The position numbers were made by a program, and so were the translations under genes. A DNA stretch of 64,000 nt from DATFXM01 sp035315885 (GTDB taxonomy: Bacteria > Acidobacteriota > Blastocatellia > UBA7656). A model generated the notes under the pieces. The model was not told the DNA's origin. It saw only the letters and a list, made by a program, of their open reading frames with translations, and searched no databases. Positions 49,611 through 57,848 of this stretch are shown here, in pieces (positions within the stretch are counted from its first letter, which is position 1; every line of letters begins with the position of its first letter). The stretch is taken from contig DATFXM010000143.1 of NCBI GenBank assembly GCA_035315885.1, positions 1 through 64,000 on the forward strand, in the 5' to 3' direction.

Positions 49611-49862
49611 TCAGACTCGACGCAGCGCTGAGTGATGTATTATCCAGTACACGCCGGCGATGATCACTCCGCCGAGAAGAGTTGCAAAGACCCAAGTCAT
49701 CGGTCCGACAAGAAACGTGTCATTCCCGTCTTTGCGCAAAGCACCAGCGTCGCGCGCCACACCGGCCGCAAACAGCACGTGCACCAGACACGTCAACACG
49801 ATCGCCAGCATCACGATCGTGAAGATCGGCCCGCCATACTGAGCGTCGAAGTTCACGTTCAT
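49611..49862 (-). CDS. Small membrane protein of unknown function
   Basis: An 83-residue protein with two hydrophobic helices (about 12-33, FTIVMLAIVLTCLVHVLFAAGV, and 52-72, MTWVFATLLGGVIIAGVYWI) joined by a short charged loop (RDAGALRKDGND). The family is not recognised. GGGAGGGAAG precedes ATG 49862, giving a much better start than the upstream frame opening. It lies 79 bases after the HD-domain gene in the same direction and may be the last gene of the signalling operon. Confidence 0.65.
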   Translation of the reverse strand: MNVNFDAQYGGPIFTIVMLAIVLTCLVHVLFAAGVARDAGALRKDGNDTFLVGPMTWVFATLLGGVIIAGVYWIIHHSALRRV

Positions 49863-49941
49863 CTGTCTTCCCTCCCACTCGATGAACTCTGATCGCATTC
49901 GTGTCCTCAGTTCCGGCACGGAGTCATCAGTCCACGTTAAT

Positions 49942-51699
49942 CTATAACTTTGTCTTTTTGTCGGCGACTATGATGTAGCTTCGCAACCCTCCCAGGACTT
50001 CGCTCACATCCTTGGAGTAGGTAGCTCGTATCGGCCGGTGCTGTTTGATCAACTCGGCAATTTCGTGCGCCGAAGCCATGCCGGTCTCCTGATAACCAAT
50101 CGCCCAAAAGCGAAAATGCGACGCGCACCTGAAGAGCCGCTCGATCGTCGCAAGGTAGGCCGTCCTCGACTGCCACGAAGACTTCGTGCGAGCAGGTGCC
50201 GCAGCTCCGGCGGTCACCCACGACTCGCGCCACTGTGAACGAGACTTCGAACCCGCTGTCCAGCTCTGTTCTGGCGGCAGCTTTATGTAGAGCAGATCAG
50301 CGCGCGTCTGCCGCAGAAAATCTTCGGCTGGAAGATTCGCAGTCCCGTTGCTCGGGTGGCCTTTGACGGTGATCGTGCGTCCTGCAAGACGCCAGAACAC
50401 GGTGGTGAGTGGCCGCCGAAACTCGCGAGTAGTTGCGTCGAACGACCTCGCATAATCCCCAGCCTGCATGGCAATCAACATCGCTTGCGCTTTGACGACG
50501 TCATCATTCAATCTGTCGACGTTTCTCCTGATATTGTCCATCCAGCACGCGTCCATCTCACCAAACCATTTCGTCAACTCCGGATTGTTCAGCTTCGAAC
50601 CCGGTACGTACGCGTCTTCCAGAACTGTGGCGATCTGTTCTTCGCTGAGTTCCTCAACGGCTTCGACCGATGCCCGAGCTGCGATAAACGCACATCTGCT
50701 CGGGTCATTAGCCAGGATCTGCTTGCCCCATGTCTTGAGGTACCAGTCCAGTCTGGCGCCGGACCAATACGGTATCGCTATTGAATTGAACTCTATCTGG
50801 CGGAGAACGCTCGCTTCAAAGCCAAGCAATGTTTTTCTGTTGTAGCGGCTGGCCGACCATCGAGTCCAGGTTGGACTCTCAGGGTCTGCTGGTTTGCGTA
50901 ACGCATCGAGCAGCAGTTCGGATTTCGAGCGCTTCTCCGGCTGCCTGGTCTCGCTCCGCACTTGTGTATGCGGATTGAATTGAAGTTCATCGGTAGACTC
51001 GTGGTCGATACCGTGCATCGGTCCATCGGGCTGCTGCAAGCCAGCCATCGCCCCGCCTGATTGATTCAACGAATAACCACCAGTCGCGTGCGTGTTCTCT
51101 ACAGCCGGCTCATCAGACCCTTCAACTGGCAGCTCGCGCAGGAGCGCCGAGAGCGCGGCGACGACGTAGGGGTCACACTCGACACCCGCAGAGTCGCCCA
51201 GAACTTCCATCGCCTGATTCAAATTCAGGGCGGCACGATATGGGCGTTCGGATAGCAGCGCGCTGAACAGTTCGACTGCTCGAATGATGCGCGCACCGAT
51301 TGGTATGTCTTCGAAGGCGAGCTGATCCGGATAGCCGGTCCCATTCCACCATTCGTGATGCCATCTGACGAGCAGTTGCTGATGACGGCCGGCCTCGCGC
51401 TTGGCCATCTGTTGCTCACCCACCACCGAGTGTCGCCACAGATCCATCCTCTGCTCGAAGCTCAAAGGTCCGGGCAACGAGTGATATGTGGGAGACATCG
51501 CGAACAGGCCGAGATCGTGGAGTCTGGCGGCTTCCGATATGGCTGCGACGTCGGTTTCAACGAGTCCCATTCGGCGTGCGAGTCGGGTAGCGAGCTCAGA
51601 CATCAAAGCCGAGTGCGGTTCATTGTGTTTTTCGAATGCGTCAATACTCTGGGCGAGTCTGCTTATAGCATCTTCGCGGGTCTTACCTGGAGCTTCCAC
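49942..51699 (-). CDS. HD-GYP-like domain protein with long unassigned C-terminal region
   Basis: A 585-residue soluble protein. Residues 20-190 form a HD-GYP-type domain: H61-D62 in RLHDLGLF and HHEWWNGTGYP (114-124), i.e. the HHExxDGxGYP signature with Asp changed to Asn. There is no receiver or other known sensor at the N-terminus. The remaining 380 residues are unassigned. They contain a Gly/Asp-rich linker (about 195-275) and a helical region with several Trp-rich blocks (WKTWGKQILA-like YLKTWGKQIL; EMDACWMDNI). It follows the hybrid kinase by 91 bases within the same strand run. Whether the HD domain hydrolyses c-di-GMP is doubtful. Confidence 0.75.
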   Translation of the reverse strand: MEAPGKTREDAISRLAQSIDAFEKHNEPHSALMSELATRLARRMGLVETDVAAISEAARLHDLGLFAMSPTYHSLPGPLSFEQRMDLWRHSVVGEQQMAKREAGRHQQLLVRWHHEWWNGTGYPDQLAFEDIPIGARIIRAVELFSALLSERPYRAALNLNQAMEVLGDSAGVECDPYVVAALSALLRELPVEGSDEPAVENTHATGGYSLNQSGGAMAGLQQPDGPMHGIDHESTDELQFNPHTQVRSETRQPEKRSKSELLLDALRKPADPESPTWTRWSASRYNRKTLLGFEASVLRQIEFNSIAIPYWSGARLDWYLKTWGKQILANDPSRCAFIAARASVEAVEELSEEQIATVLEDAYVPGSKLNNPELTKWFGEMDACWMDNIRRNVDRLNDDVVKAQAMLIAMQAGDYARSFDATTREFRRPLTTVFWRLAGRTITVKGHPSNGTANLPAEDFLRQTRADLLYIKLPPEQSWTAGSKSRSQWRESWVTAGAAAPARTKSSWQSRTAYLATIERLFRCASHFRFWAIGYQETGMASAHEIAELIKQHRPIRATYSKDVSEVLGGLRSYIIVADKKTKL

Positions 51700-51745
51700 A
51701 AGGCTGTACGTTAGCGGCCCAACGCATGTGCGTCAAGGGAAAGGG

Positions 51746-51824
51746 AAGTTCTGAGTTCGGACTCCTGAGTCCTGAGTGGAGTTTCGTTCCCTACTCAGAA
51801 CTCAGAGCTCGGAACTCAGAACTA
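51746..51824. repeat. Dispersed inverted repeat, AGTTCTGAGT family (copy 5)
   Basis: The left arm 51746-51777 (AGTTCTGAGTTCGGACTCC and more) and the right arm 51793-51824 (ACTCAGAACTCAGAGCTCGG and more) are complementary, with a 15-base spacer. The right arm runs into the 3' end of the hybrid kinase gene and writes its last residues (SSSEFRALSSE). Confidence 0.75.
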
Positions 51825-53386
51825 CTCTTCGCGCGGTATGTAGGCGAGGCGTCCAGGACCTCTCGAACCTTCTGACCGAGCGTCTGAACGCTGTAAGGCT
51901 TCTGTATGAAGCCCTCCCCAAGGTCCTGCTGCATCTTGTTGCGAGCCATCTCAGCACTGTAACCAGTCATGAATATGACCGGCACTCTGCATCCCGCCGC
52001 GCGCATGCTGTCGTAAGTCGCGCGGCCCCCGAGCTTGGGCATCACTATATCCAGCATCACAAGCTGAATGTCCGGAGAGTGCGCGTTGAAAATCTTCAGA
52101 GCTTCTTCGCCGTCCGCTGCCAGCAGCACTCGATACCCCAGACCTTCTAAAATCTCCTTAGCCAGTTTCCGCAGCAGCTCCTCGTCTTCGGCGACCAGTA
52201 TCGTTTCCTGGCCACCTCTAAGCTCTGCCTTGATCCTGCGATCCGGCTTCTGAACTTCCTCCTCCTGAACCGGCAAGTAGATGTAGAACGTCGTACCCTG
52301 TCCAAGTCTGCTCTGAACTTCGATCATCCCTTCGTGCTGATTCACGATTCCGTAGACAACCGCCAGCCCAAGTCCGGTGCCTCGCCCCTCGCCTTTGGTG
52401 GTGAAGAAAGGCTCGAAGATCCTCGATTGGACCTGGTCGTCCATGCCCACTCCTTCATCGGTCACAGAGAGGCAGATGTAGCGGCCCGCACGCGACCACC
52501 CCCTGGCGCGAGATTGCTCTTCATCGATTGACAGCACATTCGTCTGAATCGTCAGTTTGCCACCGGAGGCCATGGCGTCGCGGGCATTCACCGCTAGGTT
52601 CATCACCACTTGTTCGATCTGTCCGGGGTCTGCAAGAACCGGCGGCATCTCGGCGCATTCCGAAAAATCGACCTCTATGTCCTCGCCGATTATCCGCCTG
52701 AGCATTTTCATGAAAGCGCGGATGGTTTCGTTGAGGACGATGATCTTCGGCTCGATTTTTTGTTTACGGCTGAAGATCAGCAGTTGTCGAGTGAGGTCGG
52801 CGGCACGCAAGCCGCTCTTTTCAATTTCCTGCAGGTGCTCGCGAGCAGCGCTGTCGGTGGTGATTCTCGCAAGCGCGAGCTGAGCATTACCCACAATAGC
52901 GGTGAGGAGATTGTTGAAGTCATGGGCTACGCCGCCCGCAAGGGTTCCCACCGACTCCATCTTTTGGGCGTGACGCAATTGCGCCTCGAGCTTCCAGCGT
53001 TCTGCCCGCTGCTCGACCTCGTTCAGCGCGCGACGCACCGCCGGCGCAAGTCGCGACAATCGGTGCTTGAGCACATAATCGGTCGCGCCACTCTTGAGGG
53101 TCTCGATCGCTACTTCTTCTCCCAGAGAACCCGAAACGAAAATAAACGGCACCTCTGGACATTTCCGCTTGGCGATTTCAAGCGCAGTCATGCCATCGAA
53201 TGACGGCAATGAACAATCGGCCAGGATCAGATCCGGTTCGCTGGACGTTATTGCCTGTTCAAACTCCGACCGCGTTTGCGCGCGGCTGATTTCGGCACTG
53301 ATGCCCTCGGAACCAAGCGTTGCTTCAATCAACTCCGCATCGAAATCGCTGTCCTCGAGGTGCAGTATGTGCAGCGATTGTTTCAT
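51791..53386 (-). CDS. Hybrid histidine kinase, receiver-kinase-receiver
   Basis: A 531-residue soluble sensor: N-terminal receiver (ILHLEDSDFDAELIE; phospho-acceptor in LADCSLPSFDG), a HisKA domain with the H box GVAHDFNNLLTAI, a HATPase domain (NLAVNARDAM, DEGVGM, GTGLGLAVV) and a C-terminal receiver (VAEDEELLRKLAKEIL; acceptor in VMLDIVMPKLGG). No membrane segment or PAS domain is seen, so it probably takes its signal from the phosphorylated first receiver. AAGGAGG lies before ATG 53386. The C-terminal 11 residues come from a repeat. It is the fourth gene of the signalling operon. Confidence 0.92.
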   Translation of the reverse strand: MKQSLHILHLEDSDFDAELIEATLGSEGISAEISRAQTRSEFEQAITSSEPDLILADCSLPSFDGMTALEIAKRKCPEVPFIFVSGSLGEEVAIETLKSGATDYVLKHRLSRLAPAVRRALNEVEQRAERWKLEAQLRHAQKMESVGTLAGGVAHDFNNLLTAIVGNAQLALARITTDSAAREHLQEIEKSGLRAADLTRQLLIFSRKQKIEPKIIVLNETIRAFMKMLRRIIGEDIEVDFSECAEMPPVLADPGQIEQVVMNLAVNARDAMASGGKLTIQTNVLSIDEEQSRARGWSRAGRYICLSVTDEGVGMDDQVQSRIFEPFFTTKGEGRGTGLGLAVVYGIVNQHEGMIEVQSRLGQGTTFYIYLPVQEEEVQKPDRRIKAELRGGQETILVAEDEELLRKLAKEILEGLGYRVLLAADGEEALKIFNAHSPDIQLVMLDIVMPKLGGRATYDSMRAAGCRVPVIFMTGYSAEMARNKMQQDLGEGFIQKPYSVQTLGQKVREVLDASPTYRAKSSSEFRALSSE

Positions 53387-53491
53387 ACGATCCTCCTTGT
53401 GATGCTACACTCGGGCTTGTGGTAGCGGCACCGGAAGAATCACCTCCTGTATGGCCAGAAGCTTTATTCTTACCCGATATTCTAATGCTGA

Positions 53492-54928
53492 TTAAGACTG
53501 ACTCGTCGCGACGTTTGATGCGAAAGTGCCTCTGACCATGCGCGCGCGAATCAAGTTCATAACGTCATTCGCCAGAAACGGCTTTCTCAAAACCGGTATA
53601 TCCCGGTTCTGACAAATCATTTCCTCCTCCGGCGAAAGCTGCCCTCCTGTCATCATTATCAATTGAGTGCGAGGCGACGCGATCTGCAGCTCTATACCCA
53701 GAGCGAGCCCGTCTTCTTTTCCGAGCATGTAGTCGAGCAACAGCACGTTCGGAGTCTGCTGACTGAAAACCTGGCGTGCCTTCTGCGCCGAGCTAGCGGT
53801 CAAGAGCTTCCAACCCGCCTGACCAAGCAGCCTCTCGAGAAACAGCAACAGGTCCCGGTTGTCATCCACGATCAGTATAGTCGGATTTCGCGGCGGCGCG
53901 GACTGTTCCTGTGCCGTCGAGTGCAGAACTAGACTCTCACTATCGCCAGCCAGCTCAACGCCCACCGTCGCTCCGGCTTCGACCTTACCGCATGCGACCA
54001 TCGTCGCAAGCGGTTGCGTCAGGTAACGATGAAGCGTCCTCTTCAGCTCGCGAGCGCCGTATTGGTCACTGGTGCCCTTCCGCAACAGGAACTGCCGGCT
54101 CTCCGGCGAAACGTCCAGAGCAAAGCAACGCGATCCGAGCCGCGTATTAACGTGCCGCTGCAGTTCGTTTATGTGCTGGTCGAGTATCTGGTCCAGCGAC
54201 TCCGCATCAAGCGGGCGATAAGTCACCACCGCATCGATCCGATTTACAAACTCAGGCGAAAAGCGCTTGCGGACCGCTCCAATCGCGATGCTCTCGATTT
54301 TGTTCAACACGTCTTCGCGATCGCGCTGGATCGCGGACTGAAACCCGATGTCCGGGTTCAGCTCCTTCATCATCTCTCGTGCGCCCAGGTTGCTGGTGAA
54401 AAACACCAGGCTCTTTTCGAAGTCTACGGTGGTGTTGTCTCCCAATCTCAGGGTTCCCTTATCCAGAATGCCCAGTAGCATCCTGGTCATGGACGGCGCG
54501 GCCTTTTCGATTTCATCAAACAGGACCAGCGCGAGATCGCAGTTCTTGCTTGTGACGGCGGAGAGCTGCTGCTGCGACAACATCGGCGGCGTTTCCCGAT
54601 GACCCAGATAACCTGGTGGCGCGCCGATGAGCTTCGCCACTTCGTGCTCCATTTGGAACTCGCCGCAATCCACCTTAAGGACATTCTTGGGACTGCCATG
54701 AAGAACTTCGGCAATCGCTTCGACTGTGCGCGTCTTGCCCGTCCCTGTCGGGCCCAGAAGAAGAAATACGCCCGCGGGGCGACTCTCGGGGGCAAGCCCT
54801 GCCTGGTACATGTAAACGTATGGCACGATGAATTTCATCGCGCCCGGTTGGCCCACGACTTTCTGAGCGAGCAGCTCGACCAGGTTGTCAGTTACTTCTC
54901 TGGTGTTGGGCGTAAACTCTTGTTGCAT
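53492..54928 (-). CDS. ClpB-D2-like AAA+ unfoldase fused to a C-terminal receiver domain
   Basis: A 478-residue fusion. Residues 1-340 are a single AAA+ module like the second ring of ClpB/ClpA: Walker A GPTGTGKT (59-66), pore loop GAPPGYLGH with Tyr107, Walker B VLFDEIEKA (D138/E139), sensor 1 FFTSNLG, arginine finger in FSPEFVNRID (R230) and sensor 2 GARELKR (R293), followed by the small C-domain. Residues 349-465 are a receiver: D355/D356, acceptor D399 in LLLDYMLG, T in MMTGG and K in LRKPF. All key residues of both parts are present. It lacks the N domain and first ring of ClpB and any visible ClpP-binding loop. GGAGG lies 8 bases before ATG 54928, two bases after the stop of the kinase gene. 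Confidence 0.9.
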   Translation of the reverse strand: MQQEFTPNTREVTDNLVELLAQKVVGQPGAMKFIVPYVYMYQAGLAPESRPAGVFLLLGPTGTGKTRTVEAIAEVLHGSPKNVLKVDCGEFQMEHEVAKLIGAPPGYLGHRETPPMLSQQQLSAVTSKNCDLALVLFDEIEKAAPSMTRMLLGILDKGTLRLGDNTTVDFEKSLVFFTSNLGAREMMKELNPDIGFQSAIQRDREDVLNKIESIAIGAVRKRFSPEFVNRIDAVVTYRPLDAESLDQILDQHINELQRHVNTRLGSRCFALDVSPESRQFLLRKGTSDQYGARELKRTLHRYLTQPLATMVACGKVEAGATVGVELAGDSESLVLHSTAQEQSAPPRNPTILIVDDNRDLLLFLERLLGQAGWKLLTASSAQKARQVFSQQTPNVLLLDYMLGKEDGLALGIELQIASPRTQLIMMTGGQLSPEEEMICQNRDIPVLRKPFLANDVMNLIRARMVRGTFASNVATSQS

Positions 54929-54930
54929 CT

Positions 54931-56667
54931 CTAAAACCTCCCTGCTGAGACGGCTTTCTCGAGATCCGTCCCTGGAGCGGCGTCACCGCTCAGCACACTG
55001 GTTCGGTCGTTGATCAAATCTCCCATAAGTGTTGGATCATGGCTCTCATGCTTTGCCGGAGGGCAGAGCGGAAGTGAAAAGAAAAATGTTGCGCCTTCGT
55101 CGAGTTTGCCTTCGGCCCAGGCGCGGCCACCATGTCGCTCAATAATTCTACGCACACCCGCAAGCCCAATGCCGTTTCCTTCGAACTCATCAGCCCGGTG
55201 CAGCCGTTGAAAGACCCCAAAGAGCTTGTCGGCGTACTTCATATCGAAACCGACACCGTTGTCTCGAACATAGAAAGTTACCCATCCTGCTTCGGCGGGC
55301 TCCGATCCGATCTCAATGCGCGCCGTTGTGCGCGGCCTCGTATACTTGATTGCATTTGACAACAGGTTTGTAAGCACCTGTCTCAACATTACAGGGTCGG
55401 CCTCGACGCTTATGAGAGTTCCAATTTGCCACTCGATGTTTCGTCCGCGGTACTCGCTCTTGAGCTCTTCGATTACTTCTTCGGCGAGCCTCTCGAGGTC
55501 AATGTGTGTCGAATGCATTTCGATGCGCCCCGCACGCGAAAACGCGAGCAGGCTGTCGATCATCTCTCCCATACGCACCGCAGATTCGGAGATGATGTTG
55601 AGGTAGCGAATGCTTCGCTGATCGAGTACCGGTGCGGCACTCTCCTTCAGCAGGTTCACAAAGCCATCGATATGTCGCAGAGGTGCTCTCAAGTCGTGAG
55701 AGACGGAATAGCTGAACGACTCAAGCTCGTGGTGGGCTGCGCGTAACTGGGACAGGCTGGATTCAATTGCGTGTTGAGCGCGTCTCTGCTCGCTCACGTC
55801 TCTCATCACCACCAGCCCGCCTCCGAGCAGCCCGCGCTCGTCCTTCAGCGGTCGCGCAGTCACCGAAACCGTCACGCCATCGGGACGCTCGGAATTCTTC
55901 ATTACGATCTCGCAATCGTCGACCGACTCGCCCCTCATGGCTCTAGCCAGAGGCAGCTCGTCGTTGGGAAACAGGGTCAACTGGTCCGGGTAGTAGCATC
56001 CGTAAACCTCAGACCAGCGCTCATGCTGATTAATCGGACCGAGCCCGGTGAGGTTTCGCGCGACTTGATTGAACACGATGAAATTGCCGCCCTCGTCGGC
56101 TACAGCGACGCCCTCTCCCATGCAGTTGAGAATCGCCTGGAGGATGCGAGTCTGTTTGTGAAGCGCTGCCTCTGCCTGTTTTCGAATCAATATTTCGGCC
56201 TGGAGAGCTCGGTTGAAGCTCTCGAGGTGAGCGGTTTTCTCTCTCACTCGACGTTCAATTTCCTGTTCGGTTCTTCGCTCTTCCTCCGAGCGTCTCATGC
56301 GCTGGATTGCGTATCTGATGGACCTCTCGAGAGACGAGGCGTCGAGGGGATCAATCATCAGATAATCGGTGACTCCTGCTGCGAGACCTTCGTTATAGGC
56401 TTCGCGATCGTGGGCGAGAAGAATAAAGGCGACGCGGCAACCCGTAGACATTGATTCGCGGAAGAGCTCTACGCCGGTGAGGTCCTGGAGGTTAGAGCTA
56501 ACGAGGTAGGCGTCGTGAACGCCTCGAGCCATGTCGCCCAATGCTGTGCGCGGACTGTCGGTCCACTCGACGCCGATACCGGAGAACAGCGAGAGCAAGT
56601 CTTTGACGAGGTCGTAGGTTTCGCGCTCCCTGCTTACTACCAGGACTTTTATCGCGTGCTTCTTCAA
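54931..56667 (-). CDS. PAS-histidine kinase with degenerate N-terminal receiver
   Basis: A 578-residue soluble kinase. Residues 1-120 have receiver-like fold spacing, but the acidic cluster reads VVSRERE and the acceptor position is in LVSSNLQ (no Asp), so it cannot be phosphorylated in the usual way. A coiled coil (about 125-185), a PAS domain (about 190-300, ILNCMGEGVAVADEGGNFIVFN), a HisKA with FSYSVSHDLRAPLRHIDGF and a HATPase (NLLSNAIKYTRP, DNGVGFDMKYADKLFGVFQRLH, GNGIGLAGVRRI) follow. The last segment is of the phytochrome-like kinase type. The start is a TTG at 56667 with GAGGTGAG just upstream. It is the second gene of the operon. Confidence 0.9.
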   Translation of the reverse strand: MKKHAIKVLVVSRERETYDLVKDLLSLFSGIGVEWTDSPRTALGDMARGVHDAYLVSSNLQDLTGVELFRESMSTGCRVAFILLAHDREAYNEGLAAGVTDYLMIDPLDASSLERSIRYAIQRMRRSEEERRTEQEIERRVREKTAHLESFNRALQAEILIRKQAEAALHKQTRILQAILNCMGEGVAVADEGGNFIVFNQVARNLTGLGPINQHERWSEVYGCYYPDQLTLFPNDELPLARAMRGESVDDCEIVMKNSERPDGVTVSVTARPLKDERGLLGGGLVVMRDVSEQRRAQHAIESSLSQLRAAHHELESFSYSVSHDLRAPLRHIDGFVNLLKESAAPVLDQRSIRYLNIISESAVRMGEMIDSLLAFSRAGRIEMHSTHIDLERLAEEVIEELKSEYRGRNIEWQIGTLISVEADPVMLRQVLTNLLSNAIKYTRPRTTARIEIGSEPAEAGWVTFYVRDNGVGFDMKYADKLFGVFQRLHRADEFEGNGIGLAGVRRIIERHGGRAWAEGKLDEGATFFFSLPLCPPAKHESHDPTLMGDLINDRTSVLSGDAAPGTDLEKAVSAGRF

Positions 56668-56681
56668 CAGCTCACCTCAAA

Positions 56682-57848
56682 CTATGCCACCTGCAATGGA
56701 AGCGATTCCGTTTGCTGTCTCTTGAGTGAAACGATAAACGATCGAATCTCTCTGCGATCCAATGCACTATCCAGATAGTTGCGCGCGCTTGCTCGCTCGC
56801 GTATCCCCGCCCATTCATTCTCAGGCACCGCCAGGAACGCGCTGACGACGTCCGGGTCGAAATGTTTGCCTGACCAGGACACGATTTCGTGACGAGCCTC
56901 ATCGAACGGGGCGGCCGCGCGGTACGGCCGATCACTGGTAATCGCATCCAGTGTGTCGGCAACCGCGAATATCCGCGCGTTGATATGTATCTGTTTGCCT
57001 TTCAGACCCAACGGGTATCCGCTCCCGTCGAACCGTTCGTGGTGCTGCGCCACCACCGGCCGTGCCCCGGCCAGAAAATCGATATCGCTTATTATTCGCA
57101 GACCCGAATCGATGTGAGTGCGCATTTCCTTCCATTCGTCCTCGGTCAACGCGCCCTGCTTGAGCAGGATCGAATCGCGTACTCCGATCTTTCCGATATC
57201 GTGGAGAAGAGCTCCCTGTTCAAGAGCAAACAATTCGACCTGATTAAGGCCCAGCTCAAGTCCGAGTCTCAAGCAGTAAGCAACAACCCGATCCGAATGG
57301 CCTCGAGTTTCGCAGTCGCGCGCTTCAAGAGCCTCGGCAAGGGACCTCAGGGTAGCACGATAGTTGACGTACAGCACTTCAAGCGTCTGGTTGAGCCGCT
57401 CATTCAATGACCGCAATTCGTTGGTCCGTTCTTCCACCGTCTTTTCAAGCGAGCATTCGTAGTTCCTGCGCGCAACGACAAGCTCCTGATACCGGAGCGC
57501 GCGCTCGACAGCCATACTCACCGTGTGAATCTCAAAGGGCTTGGTGATGTAGTCAAAAGCTCCCTGGCGCATCGACTCGATGGCGAACCGGATGTCGAGC
57601 TGTCCCGAAATCACCACTGCGACGGTCTCGGGGCACACATGCTGCATTTGACTGCAAAGCTCTATGCCTGATGCACCGGACATCTGGATATCGGTCAATA
57701 CCAGATTGAAACTGCTCTGCGTCATTATCTCGAGTGCTTCTTCGGCGCTGCTGGCGGTTACGCACCTATACCTCTCCTTTAAAAGAGAGGCCAACATGTT
57801 TCTCACCGGCTCTTCATCATCGACAATCAATATTGATATGTCCTTCAC
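56682..57848 (-). CDS. HD-GYP response regulator (c-di-GMP phosphodiesterase)
   Basis: A 388-residue response regulator: receiver with D10/D11, acceptor D53 (VLTDIQMSGASG), T/S and K in TKPFEI, a coiled linker (about 130-170) and a complete HD-GYP domain: GHSDRVVAYC, LLHDIGKIGVRDSIL, QHHERFDGSGYPLGLKG and DTLDAITSDRPYR. This matches active phosphodiesterases that turn c-di-GMP into pGpG or GMP. GTG 57848 is preferred because GAGGAGGG sits 4 bases upstream and the receiver starts immediately; ATG 57866 is an alternative. It is the first gene of the signalling operon, with the kinase following 14 bases later. Confidence 0.92.
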   Translation of the reverse strand: MKDISILIVDDEEPVRNMLASLLKERYRCVTASSAEEALEIMTQSSFNLVLTDIQMSGASGIELCSQMQHVCPETVAVVISGQLDIRFAIESMRQGAFDYITKPFEIHTVSMAVERALRYQELVVARRNYECSLEKTVEERTNELRSLNERLNQTLEVLYVNYRATLRSLAEALEARDCETRGHSDRVVAYCLRLGLELGLNQVELFALEQGALLHDIGKIGVRDSILLKQGALTEDEWKEMRTHIDSGLRIISDIDFLAGARPVVAQHHERFDGSGYPLGLKGKQIHINARIFAVADTLDAITSDRPYRAAAPFDEARHEIVSWSGKHFDPDVVSAFLAVPENEWAGIRERASARNYLDSALDRREIRSFIVSLKRQQTESLPLQVA

